Shown in pieces: positions 17,082 through 26,312 of a stretch of 33,410 bases of DNA. Made by a program: the position numbers and the translations under genes. The notes under the pieces were generated by a model. It saw nothing but the letters and a program-made list of their open reading frames with translations, did not search any database and had not been told where the DNA came from. Source of the DNA: Clostridia bacterium. Lineage in GTDB: Bacteria > Bacillota > Peptococcia > Peptococcales > BICA1-8. Location of the stretch: NCBI GenBank assembly GCA_030154225.1, contig JASKKI010000023.1, forward strand, positions 1 to 33,410. The letters run 5' to 3'. Each line of letters opens with the position of its first letter. Position 1 is the first letter of the stretch.

Positions 17082-17254
17082 GTATCTGGATGAGCAGATA
17101 CACTACAGAGCACGGGGAGGTGAGTGGTGCAGTCAGCTAAGCTACTGCCCGCATATAAAGATGTGCCGTTTGCTATTTTCAAGAACAAATAAGTGTGCCA
17201 TCGAGCACGTAAACTAATCTTTGTATAAACAGTTCCCGTTTATTATTAGCAAAC
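17082..17254 (+). ncRNA. Candidate IS110 bridge RNA region
   Basis: Stems GTATCTG/CAGATAC (17082-17101), GCAGT/ACTGC (17129-17148), GTTTGCTA/TAGCAAAC (17168-17175 with 17247-17254), GTGC/GCAC (17195-17208), TAAAC/GTTTA (17226-17242), all in the long 5' non-coding end. Confidence 0.5.
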
Positions 17255-17301
17255 AGTCAATGTCTGCTTTATCCACCATAATCTTATGAGGGGACGTGTT
17301 T

Positions 17302-18558
17302 ATGCTAAAAATTGTTTATCCTATTTGCTGTGGAATTGATGTCCACAAAAAGTTTGTTGTCGCAACGGTTGGTACTACTAACAAATCGGGTGTTACAGAG
17401 TACCAAACGAAGCAGTTTTCAACCTTTACTGAAAATCTACATCAACTTTTAGATTGGTTAAAATCTAAAAACTGTATTAACGTTTGTATGGAGTCTACAG
17501 GCAAGTACTGGCACCCCGTTTTTAATATCTTAGAAGAATACTGTGATGTTGTAGTCGCTAATCCAAAGTATGTTAAGGGTATTCGTGGCAAGAAAACCGA
17601 CAAAAAAGATTCTGTTTGGCTTTGCGATCTACATAAGCACGGTTTAGTTCCCAGCAGCTTTATACCACCCTTATTAACCCGTCAAATTCGTGATTTAATG
17701 CGGTATAGGTTTAAACTCATCAACTTTAAATCAAGCGAGAAAAACCGTATTCAAAACTCTCTTACTGTCTCAAACATCATGATTTCCAGTGTTGTTTCTG
17801 ATACTTTTGGTGTAAGCTCCATGAAAATTATTAATCATATCCTTGAAAATCCTGATGTTAAGGATTTCGATGTTTCACCAATGCTGCATAAAAGTATGCA
17901 AGATAAAGCAGAAACAATTACAAAATCAATTAATGGAAATTTGACTAAGCCACAAGCCGATAAAATGCGTGTTTGCCTTGACCATTTTGACAACATTGAG
18001 AAACACATAGCTGATATTGAAAAAGTTGTTTTAGCTTTAGCTCAGCCATATTTACCTCAAATAGAACTAATTTTATCAATGCCTAGTATTAATGACATTT
18101 TTACTGCAATTGCCATAATCGGTGAAATCGGTATTGATATGTCAGTTTTTCATTCCTCCAAACATTTATGCTCATGGGCTGGACTTACTCCACAAAATAA
18201 CGAAAGTGCTGGCAAGAAGAAATCTGTCCGCGTTTCACGAGCTGGCGTGTATATCAAGCCCTTATTAGTTCAATGTGCAAATGCTGCAATTAAAAGTAAG
18301 AAGTTTACCTATTTTAAGGTTCGTTATGATCAGATTAAGAAACGCCGAGGTCACAAAAAAGCCATTATTGCTATTGCCCATATGCTACTGAATTGTATTT
18401 ACCACATGCTTGATAGGAATGAGACATTTAACTATGATTTGTACAAAATTGACTCCAAACCAAAACAAACTTATGCTCCTCAGATTACTGAGGAAATGGC
18501 TGTACGTTACCTGCAAACGTTAGGTTACCAAATACCCGATATGCGTAATACCGTTTGA
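17302..18558 (+). CDS. IS110 family transposase (DEDD)
   Basis: 'CCGIDVHKKFVVATV', 'CMESTGKYWHPVFNILEE', 'VKGIRGKKTDKKDSVWLCDL', 'CSWAGLTPQNNESAGKKKSVRVSRAG'. ATG at 17302 fits the GAGGGG RBS better than the track GTG at 17296. Confidence 0.95.
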   Translation: MLKIVYPICCGIDVHKKFVVATVGTTNKSGVTEYQTKQFSTFTENLHQLLDWLKSKNCINVCMESTGKYWHPVFNILEEYCDVVVANPKYVKGIRGKKTDKKDSVWLCDLHKHGLVPSSFIPPLLTRQIRDLMRYRFKLINFKSSEKNRIQNSLTVSNIMISSVVSDTFGVSSMKIINHILENPDVKDFDVSPMLHKSMQDKAETITKSINGNLTKPQADKMRVCLDHFDNIEKHIADIEKVVLALAQPYLPQIELILSMPSINDIFTAIAIIGEIGIDMSVFHSSKHLCSWAGLTPQNNESAGKKKSVRVSRAGVYIKPLLVQCANAAIKSKKFTYFKVRYDQIKKRRGHKKAIIAIAHMLLNCIYHMLDRNETFNYDLYKIDSKPKQTYAPQITEEMAVRYLQTLGYQIPDMRNTV

Positions 18559-18718
18559 TTTGATATTCTAATAGATTCGTTTTTTAAAGCCGCTTTTCAG
18601 TGGGCTTATTTTGTTATGTCCTCTTTTACGTAATCATGTTTTTTAGATTTCTTTCAAACTATTAACCTGCCTTATATTTTACATTTTCGGATTAGTAAGT
18701 TTAATTACAATTTTCATT

Positions 18719-18768
18719 ATTAAAACAAATTCCCCTTTATATTAACATAGAGGGGAGTGTGTTTTAAT
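18719..18768 (+). terminator. Long imperfect hairpin between IS110 and the patatin gene, terminator-like
   Basis: ATTAAAACA/TGTTTTAAT outer stem, TTCCCCT/AGGGGAG inner stem, TAT/ATA; followed by AATTTTGTTTTTTT. Confidence 0.6.
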
Positions 18769-18888
18769 AATTTTGTTTTTTTACACTACTTCCAATAATC
18801 CCTAAGAATTTGGAAAAGTTTTTTTAAACCACTAATTATGTAAACTCATATTATATATAAGAGATAAATTATTTGGGATGGATTATGT

Positions 18889-19887
18889 ATGGCTAAATTT
18901 AGGATTTTAAGTTTTGATGGCGGTGGTATTAGGGGAGCATTGACGGCAACATTATTAAAAAGATTAATAAAGGAGTATCCTAAATTAATAGAAATAACAG
19001 ATCTGTTTGCAGGTACTTCTACTGGTTCCTTTATAGCTTTAGGCCTGGCATCAGGTTTAAGTATAGAAGAAATTGCTAATTTATATACAGTGGAAAATGC
19101 TAAATATATTTTTTTCTCCAGACATCTCGGGTTATTTAGACCTAAATACAGTCATAGAAATTTAAAAGAAGTGCTATTAAGGGTATTCCCAAAGACACTT
19201 AGATTAATGGATTTAAATAAATTTGTAGTAATACCGTCATTTAGGGTTAAAGGTTCTAATACTGCAAGTTGGAGCCCAATATTTTTCAATAACTTTCCTG
19301 ATTCCAATACTAAACATGCTACTGTTATCGATGTAGCCCTTAGTAGTAGTGCAGCACCTATTTATTTTCCATCCTATAACCATCATATTGATGGTGGTCT
19401 GATAGCAAACAATCCAAGTATAGCAGCCATATCTATAGCAGCTGACCCATATTATGCTAACCAGATTCGTGATGAAATTTGTCTATTATCAATTGGTACC
19501 GGTTTTAATCCTCATAAAATTAAAGGGGATACTGCCAAGTGGGGACTGATACAATGGCTGTTTAATAAAAATCCACCAGTTCCTTTAGAAACAATAATGT
19601 TTGATGGAGCTGTAGAAGCTGATTCATATTTTAGTTATCAATTTTTAAAAGATAGATTTCACCGTTTAAATCCCGAGCTTAATAAATCCATATCTCTAGA
19701 TGATTATCAACAAATACCTTACCTTATTTCTTTAGCTAATAATTATAATATTTGTGAAACAATTGCTTGGATCAAAAATTACTGGTTTACTGATAGTTTA
19801 ATCGCACAATCTAAAAATGAAAAGCAAGATTTTGACCTTTTAAAAGGGAAATATTGGCATAATTTAATCAATAAATTTTACAAATAA
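18889..19887 (+). CDS. Patatin-like phospholipase
   Basis: 'LSFDGGGIRGALTATLL' oxyanion motif, 'FAGTSTGSFIALGLA' GxSxG nucleophile, 'HIDGGLIANNP' catalytic Asp. Confidence 0.94.
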   Translation: MAKFRILSFDGGGIRGALTATLLKRLIKEYPKLIEITDLFAGTSTGSFIALGLASGLSIEEIANLYTVENAKYIFFSRHLGLFRPKYSHRNLKEVLLRVFPKTLRLMDLNKFVVIPSFRVKGSNTASWSPIFFNNFPDSNTKHATVIDVALSSSAAPIYFPSYNHHIDGGLIANNPSIAAISIAADPYYANQIRDEICLLSIGTGFNPHKIKGDTAKWGLIQWLFNKNPPVPLETIMFDGAVEADSYFSYQFLKDRFHRLNPELNKSISLDDYQQIPYLISLANNYNICETIAWIKNYWFTDSLIAQSKNEKQDFDLLKGKYWHNLINKFYK

Positions 19888-19981
19888 GCCCAACACTCCG
19901 AACATTTATATTTAATCACACAACTTTATTGCGACTTATAAAAATATTCACAATATCCCATAAAAATCAATATTGTTTCAC

Positions 19982-20017
19982 AAAAAGCTCTACCATTTAA
20001 AAATGGTAGAGCTTTTT
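19982..20017. terminator. Bidirectional terminator between patatin and nrdG
   Basis: AAAAAGCTCTACCATTT-AAAAATGGTAGAGCTTTTT, convergent genes on either side. Confidence 0.9.
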
Positions 20018-20019
20018 AC

Positions 20020-20529
20020 TTAACTGTTGACTACATTTTTTTCCAAGAAAAATTCTCTAATTTCTCCTGACTCCAAGGATTTGGAAACATCAATAATTCT
20101 CTGATTGCGTGAGCCCCTAAAAACCAGAGAAATATCCTTTTCTTTTATTATAAATGGACCATCTACTAAAACATCAATTAATTCCATGACCGGTAAATCT
20201 TTTACTTCTTCAAAAGTATATCCGGTATATACCCAGATATTTACCCCTGGCTTCCGCTTACGAATAAAAGAAATAACATTGAGGAGTTTTTCCCACTGCA
20301 TTAGAGGGTCCCCTCCACTAAAGGTTAGGCCTGCGTGTTTGGGAGTTAACTTCTTTAAGAGCATTTTAGCCAATTCTCTTTCGGTAATTTCTTGGCCACC
20401 CTCTCGGGGAAGCAAAGAGGGGTTATGGCAGCCCTCACATCTTCTAGGACACCCTTGTAAAAAAGTAACTACTCTAATACCTGGTCCATCTACTATGGAA
20501 TCAGTAATTACATCACCATATCTAATCAT
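20020..20529 (-). CDS. nrdG: Anaerobic ribonucleotide reductase activating protein
   Basis: 'DGPGIRVVTFLQGCPRRCEGCHNPSLLP' CX3CX2C radical-SAM motif, 'GLTFSGGDPLMQ'. Confidence 0.95.
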   Translation of the reverse strand: MIRYGDVITDSIVDGPGIRVVTFLQGCPRRCEGCHNPSLLPREGGQEITERELAKMLLKKLTPKHAGLTFSGGDPLMQWEKLLNVISFIRKRKPGVNIWVYTGYTFEEVKDLPVMELIDVLVDGPFIIKEKDISLVFRGSRNQRIIDVSKSLESGEIREFFLEKNVVNS

Positions 20530-20584
20530 AGTTTCACCTCAATAAGTTAAAGCTTTCTAATACCTGACAATTAGCCATTAGTAA

Positions 20585-22726
20585 CTAATTACTAAATTCC
20601 ATGTGTTTAGTACGGTTCTTTTCTTCGGCTTTTTTAGCATCATTAAACATATCCAGGGTAGAAAGATAACCTGTAATACGTCTTACTCTACTGATTTTAC
20701 CACTGGTACCACAGGCTGGACAAAGATCCGTATCTATTACACCATTAAACCCACATTCTTTGCAAATATCTACCGGAAAATTTACAGCAGCATAACCCAT
20801 ATCGGCTTCATACATAGCCTGTATAATACTCTCAAAAGCTTCTAAATTATTAGTAGGTGCAGATGGTAATTCTACATAGGAAATATGACCAGCATTACAA
20901 AGCTTATGATAAGGTCCTTCTATATTTATTTTTTTAATAGCATCAATTTTATAATCCACCGGTACATGAAATGAATTAGTATACCATTCTTTATCAGTTA
21001 TACCTTTTATTTCGCCGAATAATTCCCTATCCTTTGTGACAAATTTTCCACTTAAACCTTCTGCCGGTGTGGCCAGTAAGGAGAAATTTAAATTATATTT
21101 CTGGGATGCTTCATCACATTTACGTCTTAAATGACTAACAATTGATAAACCTAAAGCTTGTGCTTCGGCGCTTTCTCCATGGTGTTTACCCGTCAATGCC
21201 ATCAAAGTTTCGGCAAGACCAATAAAACCAATACTTAATGTACCATGTCTAATCGCCTTTTCTATAGTATCGTTAGGTTCTAAATCTTCACTGTCCAGAT
21301 ACAGCTTTTGCCCCATTAAGAAAGGAAAATCTTTTACTTTTAACCTCTTTTGAAAATCATAACGGGTTAACAGTTGTTTAACAGTTAAATCAACCATTTT
21401 ATCCAAGCTACTCCAAAAATCCGATAGGTTTCCCTTAGCATTTATCCCTAGGCGAGGTAAATTGATAGTCGTAAAGGATAGGTTACCCCTACCTTCTGTC
21501 ACTTCGGGGCCATGAACATTTCCGATAACCCTGGTACGACAGCCCATGTAAGCTACTTCATCATCAAATATGGAGTTAAAACTGGAATCCTGGAAAGAAA
21601 AATTAGGGAATAATCGCTTACAAGCAACCTGCATACTCAGTTTAAATAAATCATAATTAGGGTCTTCCGGGTCATAATTAATACCATCTTTTATTTTAAA
21701 ACAAATATTAGGGAAAATTGGGGCTTCGCCCTTACCTAGGCCTTTCTCGTAAGCTTTTAAAAGCATTTTGGTAATCATCCTTCCACCCCGGGTCGTATCA
21801 GTACCCAGGTTAATAGAGGAAAAAGGCACTTGGGCACCTGCCCTGCTGTGCATGGTATTTAAGTTATAAACAAAACCTTCCATAGCCTGATAAACTTCAT
21901 CTTCAACCCGTTCTTGAACTAATTGGGCAAATTTCTCCTGGTCAACTTTCACTCCTAATTTATCCAAAGTATCTTTTAATAACTTTTCCTGGCGTTGAAA
22001 TTCTTTTTCTACATAAATACCCAGATCACGGTCAAAAAAAGCAAATGATTGTCCACCATGTTGATCATTTTGGTTACTTTGTAGGATTATTGCTGCTAAT
22101 GCAGCCGCAGTTTTTATGCTTTTAGGAGGTCTTATGTACCCGTGACCATTATTAAAACCTTCTTTTAATAATCTATGTAATGGAATTTGTAAACAAGTTA
22201 AAGTTTTGCCGTACCAGGCCAAATCATGAATATAAAAATCACCGTTAATATGAGCTTCGGCCTGCTCCAGAGGTATAACCCTTTTTAAATAATACTCTTT
22301 TGAAGCAATTTCCGATATTTGTAAAACTTTAGCAGAAGGGGAATTACCCACATTGGCATTTTCCCTATTGGTCTCCCTTAAAACATCGGCAACAGCATCC
22401 ATCATTTCTGAACGGGTTTCTCTAATCCTGGTCCGCTTATCACGGTATAATATGAATGCCTTGGCCGTTTTAGCATGACCCTTTTCTATTAACACTTTTT
22501 CAACAACATCCTGAACATCTTCTACAGTAAAAATATGGCCATTGAAACGGTTTTTTAAAAACCGCAAAACTTCAATTGTAAGTTCCATAGCAGTTTGCCT
22601 ATCTTCACCACCTACTGATTGGGCAGCCTTAAATATTGCATCTGTTATTTTATTTTCATTAAAAGCCACCTCACGGCCATCCCTCTTTCGTATAGTACTA
22701 AACAATTTACTCCCTCCTCTTACCAT
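20585..22726 (-). CDS. nrdD: Anaerobic ribonucleoside-triphosphate reductase, ATP-cone containing
   Basis: ATP-cone 'STIRKRDGREVAFNENKITDAIFKAA'; C-terminal Zn 'CKECGFNGVIDTDLCPACG' and glycyl-radical 'RVRRITGYLS'. Confidence 0.96.
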   Translation of the reverse strand: MVRGGSKLFSTIRKRDGREVAFNENKITDAIFKAAQSVGGEDRQTAMELTIEVLRFLKNRFNGHIFTVEDVQDVVEKVLIEKGHAKTAKAFILYRDKRTRIRETRSEMMDAVADVLRETNRENANVGNSPSAKVLQISEIASKEYYLKRVIPLEQAEAHINGDFYIHDLAWYGKTLTCLQIPLHRLLKEGFNNGHGYIRPPKSIKTAAALAAIILQSNQNDQHGGQSFAFFDRDLGIYVEKEFQRQEKLLKDTLDKLGVKVDQEKFAQLVQERVEDEVYQAMEGFVYNLNTMHSRAGAQVPFSSINLGTDTTRGGRMITKMLLKAYEKGLGKGEAPIFPNICFKIKDGINYDPEDPNYDLFKLSMQVACKRLFPNFSFQDSSFNSIFDDEVAYMGCRTRVIGNVHGPEVTEGRGNLSFTTINLPRLGINAKGNLSDFWSSLDKMVDLTVKQLLTRYDFQKRLKVKDFPFLMGQKLYLDSEDLEPNDTIEKAIRHGTLSIGFIGLAETLMALTGKHHGESAEAQALGLSIVSHLRRKCDEASQKYNLNFSLLATPAEGLSGKFVTKDRELFGEIKGITDKEWYTNSFHVPVDYKIDAIKKINIEGPYHKLCNAGHISYVELPSAPTNNLEAFESIIQAMYEADMGYAAVNFPVDICKECGFNGVIDTDLCPACGTSGKISRVRRITGYLSTLDMFNDAKKAEEKNRTKHMEFSN

Positions 22727-23183
22727 TTCGCAGTAGTCCTTCTATTTCTTTCACAAAAGTATTTATGTCTTTAAATTCCCGGTAAACTGAAGCAAATCTT
22801 ACATAGGCAACTTCATCTAAACCTTTGAGCTTGTCCATAACCAATTCACCAATTAAAGAGGAGCTTATTTCTCTCTCCATTCGATTTTTTAGCTCCCGTT
22901 CAATTTCTTCACTCACCAATTCTAACTTTTGTAAGGCTACAGGTCTTTTTTCACAGGCTTTAATCAGACCATTTAATATTTTTGTTGAATCATACACCTC
23001 TCTCTTACCATCTTTTTTTACAACTATCAGAGGAACATCTTCAATTTTTTCATAGGTAGTAAATCTTTTGGTACACTCTGCACATTCTCTACGCCGCCTA
23101 ATAGAGTTACCATCATCGGTAGAACGGGTATCTAATACTTTGGTATCATAAAAACCACAAAAAGGACAGCGCATTACTTTCAC
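22707..23183 (-). CDS. nrdR: Transcriptional repressor NrdR
   Basis: 'MRCPFCGFYDTKVLDTRSTDDGNSIRRRRECAECTKRFTTYEKIE' zinc ribbon plus ATP-cone. Confidence 0.97.
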   Translation of the reverse strand: MKVMRCPFCGFYDTKVLDTRSTDDGNSIRRRRECAECTKRFTTYEKIEDVPLIVVKKDGKREVYDSTKILNGLIKACEKRPVALQKLELVSEEIERELKNRMEREISSSLIGELVMDKLKGLDEVAYVRFASVYREFKDINTFVKEIEGLLRNGKRRE

Positions 23184-23311
23184 TCCTTGTGTAAGTTCAA
23201 AAAAAGTTAATAATTAATAGGATAAAAATATTTAAAACTATGAACTATTTATCTTTTGTTTTGTTGCAGGGTTTTTATTTTATGGAGTCGAATAGTAGTA
23301 AATATTATAGA

Positions 23312-23353
23312 AAAATAATAACTGTCACTAGATCTAGTGACAGTTATTATTTT
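23312..23353. repeat. Perfect 42-bp palindrome
   Basis: AAAATAATAACTGTCACTAGATCTAGTGACAGTTATTATTTT is its own reverse complement with no spacer (checked base by base). Confidence 0.97.
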
Positions 23354-23377
23354 AATCTACTATATTTAGTATGTCAA
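23325..23377 (-). promoter_or_regulatory. nrdR-nrdD-nrdG promoter with two NrdR-box-like sites
   Basis: Minus strand TTGACA (23372-23377), 17-bp spacer, TAAAAT (23349-23354). Boxes 23357-23372 and 23325-23340, centre-to-centre 32 bp. Confidence 0.75.
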
Positions 23378-23503
23378 ACCATTTCTTTCCCTTTTTATCT
23401 AAACAAAATACATAATAATTTACAAAAAATATAAACCCCGGCTGACACGGACCGTTCTAAATTTAAAATTTTCCACTATCTCACTGTTTCACTCTTCCAC
23501 TAT

Positions 23504-23791
23504 TTACCTGACCCATTCTTCATTTCGTTCTTTACGGGGTATTTCTGTAAATTGTTGGGCTTCTACTAAAATAACATCAATACCTATTCTGATTATTTTT
23601 TCCCAGGGGACAATATAATCTTCTTTTTTTCCAAATATACTTAAGAATCTTCCTGAATACCCAGGAAGTATTAATGCTGCAATTCTCCCAGTCTCTACAT
23701 CTATATCGATATCTTTTATAGGACCCAATCTTCGACCATCAACAACATTGATTATTTCTCTTTCTTGTAAATCAGATATTTTAGCCAGCAT
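23504..23791 (-). CDS. YlmC/YmxH family PRC-barrel sporulation-associated protein
   Basis: 'MLAKISDLQEREIINVVDGRRLGPIKDIDIDVETGRIAALILPG' PRC-barrel; ATG at 23791 follows GGGAGGGG (track 23818). Confidence 0.92.
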   Translation of the reverse strand: MLAKISDLQEREIINVVDGRRLGPIKDIDIDVETGRIAALILPGYSGRFLSIFGKKEDYIVPWEKIIRIGIDVILVEAQQFTEIPRKERNEEWVR

Positions 23792-23863
23792 CAAAACCCC
23801 TCCCTTAATGGTGGACAATATATTTATATTGTTTAAATACTTATTTCATGACAAAAAAATAAA

Positions 23864-23878
23864 TCGCCCTTTAGGCGA
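23864..23878 (-). terminator. Terminator after spoIIR
   Basis: TCGCC-CTTTA-GGCGA stem; minus strand continues TTTATTTTTTT. Confidence 0.75.
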
Positions 23879-24487
23879 CTAGGAAATACTCCAAACTTCT
23901 TTTAAGAGGTTAGTAAGATTTTGCCATATTTTCTCAAAAAAGTATTTTTTATTTATTTTTATCTTGATATTAGCAAAAGCCGGAATGGTTTCGTTATCTT
24001 CAACCCTTGTTTTCTTTTCTTCCCTAATCCACTCACTATGACAGAGGGGAGGATAAAGAACACACCACCAGTTAGCACCTTGACCCTGACCAATTATTAC
24101 TTTTAAGGCTAGATACTTTCCTGCAGGTAAAACAGTTTTACCATATTTCCGTGTAGGAAAATCAGCTTTAGTTAATTCAAGCTTTAGTGGATAGTTAAAG
24201 CCTTGATTTATTATCTTTCTCCTGGCTTTTCTTTCGATAGTATTAAAATGCTCTTCTATATATTCTATCGCTTCTTCACTTTCTTTTAAATGTTCAATCC
24301 CACATAGTTCATTTAAAACAATATCTCTAATCTGTAGTTTCAATTGCTGATCATTTATGCTGTCGGAGTTGGCAATAACATGGAGGCGAATTAGTTCATC
24401 ATTCCTATTATCTGCCCAAACTATTTGATTTAAAAAAAACAATAAAACAACAGAAATCATAAACCACTTTTTTGTCATATGAAGCAC
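23879..24487 (-). CDS. spoIIR: Stage II sporulation protein R
   Basis: 'LIRLHVIANSDSINDQQLKLQIRD' and 'GQGQGANWWCVLYPPLC' SpoIIR signatures. Confidence 0.94.
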   Translation of the reverse strand: MLHMTKKWFMISVVLLFFLNQIVWADNRNDELIRLHVIANSDSINDQQLKLQIRDIVLNELCGIEHLKESEEAIEYIEEHFNTIERKARRKIINQGFNYPLKLELTKADFPTRKYGKTVLPAGKYLALKVIIGQGQGANWWCVLYPPLCHSEWIREEKKTRVEDNETIPAFANIKIKINKKYFFEKIWQNLTNLLKEVWSIS

Positions 24488-24491
24488 CCCG

Positions 24492-25265
24492 TTACATATG
24501 TTTTTTCATATGGTTAAGGGCCGCCTTTTCAAGCCTACTCACTTGAGCCTGGGATATACCTATTTCATCAGCTACTTCCATTTGAGTTTTCCCATCGAAA
24601 AACCTCAAAGTTAAAATTAACCTTTCCCTTTCATTAAGTTTACGTAAGGCTTCTTTAACCGCTATGTTTTCCAGCCAGTTTAAATCGGAATTTTTTTCAT
24701 CACCTACCTGATCCATTACAAAGATTGGGTCTCCACCATCATGGTAGATAGGTTCAAATAATGAAACTGGTTCTTGTATTGCATCTAGTGCAAATACTAT
24801 ATCTTCTCTGGGCAATTTTAATTCATCAGCAATTTCCGTAATTGTAGGTTCTTTAGAATGTTTATTAACTAGGGAATCCCGGACTTGTAAAGCTTTATAA
24901 GCTATATCTCGTAAAGATCTACTAACCCGAATAGGATTATTATCCCTTAAATATCTTCTTATTTCCCCGATTATCATTGGTACAGCATAAGTAGAAAATT
25001 TTACATTTTGGTTTAAATCAAAATTATCTATAGCTTTCATTAAGCCTATACAACCTACCTGAAATAAATCATCAACATATTCCCCTCGGTTAGTAAACCT
25101 TTGAATTACACTTAAAACTAATCTTAAATTTCCTTGAATAAGCTTTTCCCTTGCTTCATTATCTCCTGCTTTTAATTTATTAAATAACTCGCGCATTTTT
25201 GCATTGGATAAAACGGGTAATTTAGCAGTATCGACACCACAAATCTCTACTTTATTTATTATCAA
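24492..25265 (-). CDS. sigG: RNA polymerase sporulation sigma factor SigG
   Basis: 'NKVEICGVDTAKLPVLSNAKMRELFNKLKAGDNEAREKLIQGNLRLVLSVIQRF' SigG N-terminus. Confidence 0.96.
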   Translation of the reverse strand: MIINKVEICGVDTAKLPVLSNAKMRELFNKLKAGDNEAREKLIQGNLRLVLSVIQRFTNRGEYVDDLFQVGCIGLMKAIDNFDLNQNVKFSTYAVPMIIGEIRRYLRDNNPIRVSRSLRDIAYKALQVRDSLVNKHSKEPTITEIADELKLPREDIVFALDAIQEPVSLFEPIYHDGGDPIFVMDQVGDEKNSDLNWLENIAVKEALRKLNERERLILTLRFFDGKTQMEVADEIGISQAQVSRLEKAALNHMKKHM

Positions 25266-25489
25266 CCTAATTTACCCCCTAAGTACAGAACTTATTTTAG
25301 TTATTACCTTGGAAAAGGGGGTTTATTCGATAAAAAGGATTAATATGTTAGCTGAAATAAAGTATTTTCATTCTGAGATTTGTAAATAAAATTAGCTATT
25401 CAGAATAAAACAAAATTATTCTACGTAATACTATAAGTTCATTTGTTGAGATTAATTTCAAATAAGTTATGAGGAATATAATAAAAAAA

Positions 25490-25511
25490 CCCTCAGTTTG
25501 ATACTGAAGGT
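25490..25511 (-). terminator. Terminator after sigE
   Basis: CCTTCAGTATCAAACTGAGG hairpin followed by GTTTTTTTATT on the minus strand. Confidence 0.75.
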
Positions 25512-26246
25512 TCATTCCATGCGCTGAATTTCTTTTTTCAGACGCTTAATTATTCTTTTTTCCAATCTGGAAATATAAGATTGAGAAATACCTAAAAAAT
25601 CGGCAACTTCTTTTTGAGTTTTCTCCTGACCACCTTTTAAACCAAATCGTAGTTCCATAATCTTTTTTTCCCTCGGATTTAATTTTTTCATGGCAGTATG
25701 CAGAAGCTTTTTATCTACCTCTTCCTCCAAAGATTTATAAATTATATCATTTTCTGTACCCAAAACATCGGAAAGTAACAGTTCATTTCCATCCCAGTCA
25801 ATATTTAATGGTTCATCAAAACTGACTTCAGATTTAGTTTTATTACTTCTTCTTAAATGCATCAGAATCTCATTTTCAATACACCTAGAAGCATAAGTAG
25901 CCAGTTTTATTCTTTTTGCAGGATCAAAGGTGTTGACTGCTTTAATTAAACCTATAGTTCCAATAGATACTAGATCTTCAATACCTATTCCCGTATTTTC
26001 AAATTTTCTGGCAATATACACTACTAAACGTAAATTACGTTCGATTAAAATGCTTTTTACATTTTTATCTCCTGCTTCAAGTCTTTCTAACAAGACTCCC
26101 TCTTCATCTTGACTTAATGGTGGAGGCAGGGCCTCACTACTGCCCACATAAAAAACATCTTCAGAAAGTCCCAAAAGTTTAAGTAATTTTATGAGCGTTA
26201 GTTTTATACTCCATTTGAATTTAATAATCTGACCTTCATATATCAA
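25512..26246 (-). CDS. sigE: RNA polymerase sporulation sigma factor SigE (pro-sigma-E)
   Basis: Pro-region plus '[24 protein letters not shown]' and sigma-70 regions 2 and 4. Confidence 0.96.
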   Translation of the reverse strand: MIYEGQIIKFKWSIKLTLIKLLKLLGLSEDVFYVGSSEALPPPLSQDEEGVLLERLEAGDKNVKSILIERNLRLVVYIARKFENTGIGIEDLVSIGTIGLIKAVNTFDPAKRIKLATYASRCIENEILMHLRRSNKTKSEVSFDEPLNIDWDGNELLLSDVLGTENDIIYKSLEEEVDKKLLHTAMKKLNPREKKIMELRFGLKGGQEKTQKEVADFLGISQSYISRLEKRIIKRLKKEIQRME

Positions 26247-26312
26247 TTTTGCCCACCTCCCAAATACTTAGTGCGAAAGTATGCTTAGACACTGAAACAA
26301 ATTTTCACAGTT

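Larger units (their letters stand above)
17063..18572 (+). mobile_element. IS110-family insertion sequence (candidate ends)
   Basis: TTCTAAT occurs at 17063-17069 and 18566-18572, bracketing the transposase with a long 5' and very short 3' non-coding end. Confidence 0.55.

Noticed and set aside
18889-19887. Patatin as the effector of a CBASS or retron defence operon
   Set aside because: No CD-NTase, reverse transcriptase, Cap2/Cap3 or other defence gene next to it; flanked by terminators as a single gene.
23312-23353. 42-bp palindrome as only a terminator
   Set aside because: It overlaps the -10 and start region of the nrdR promoter and contains an NrdR-box core at the correct spacing, so a terminator-only reading does not explain it.
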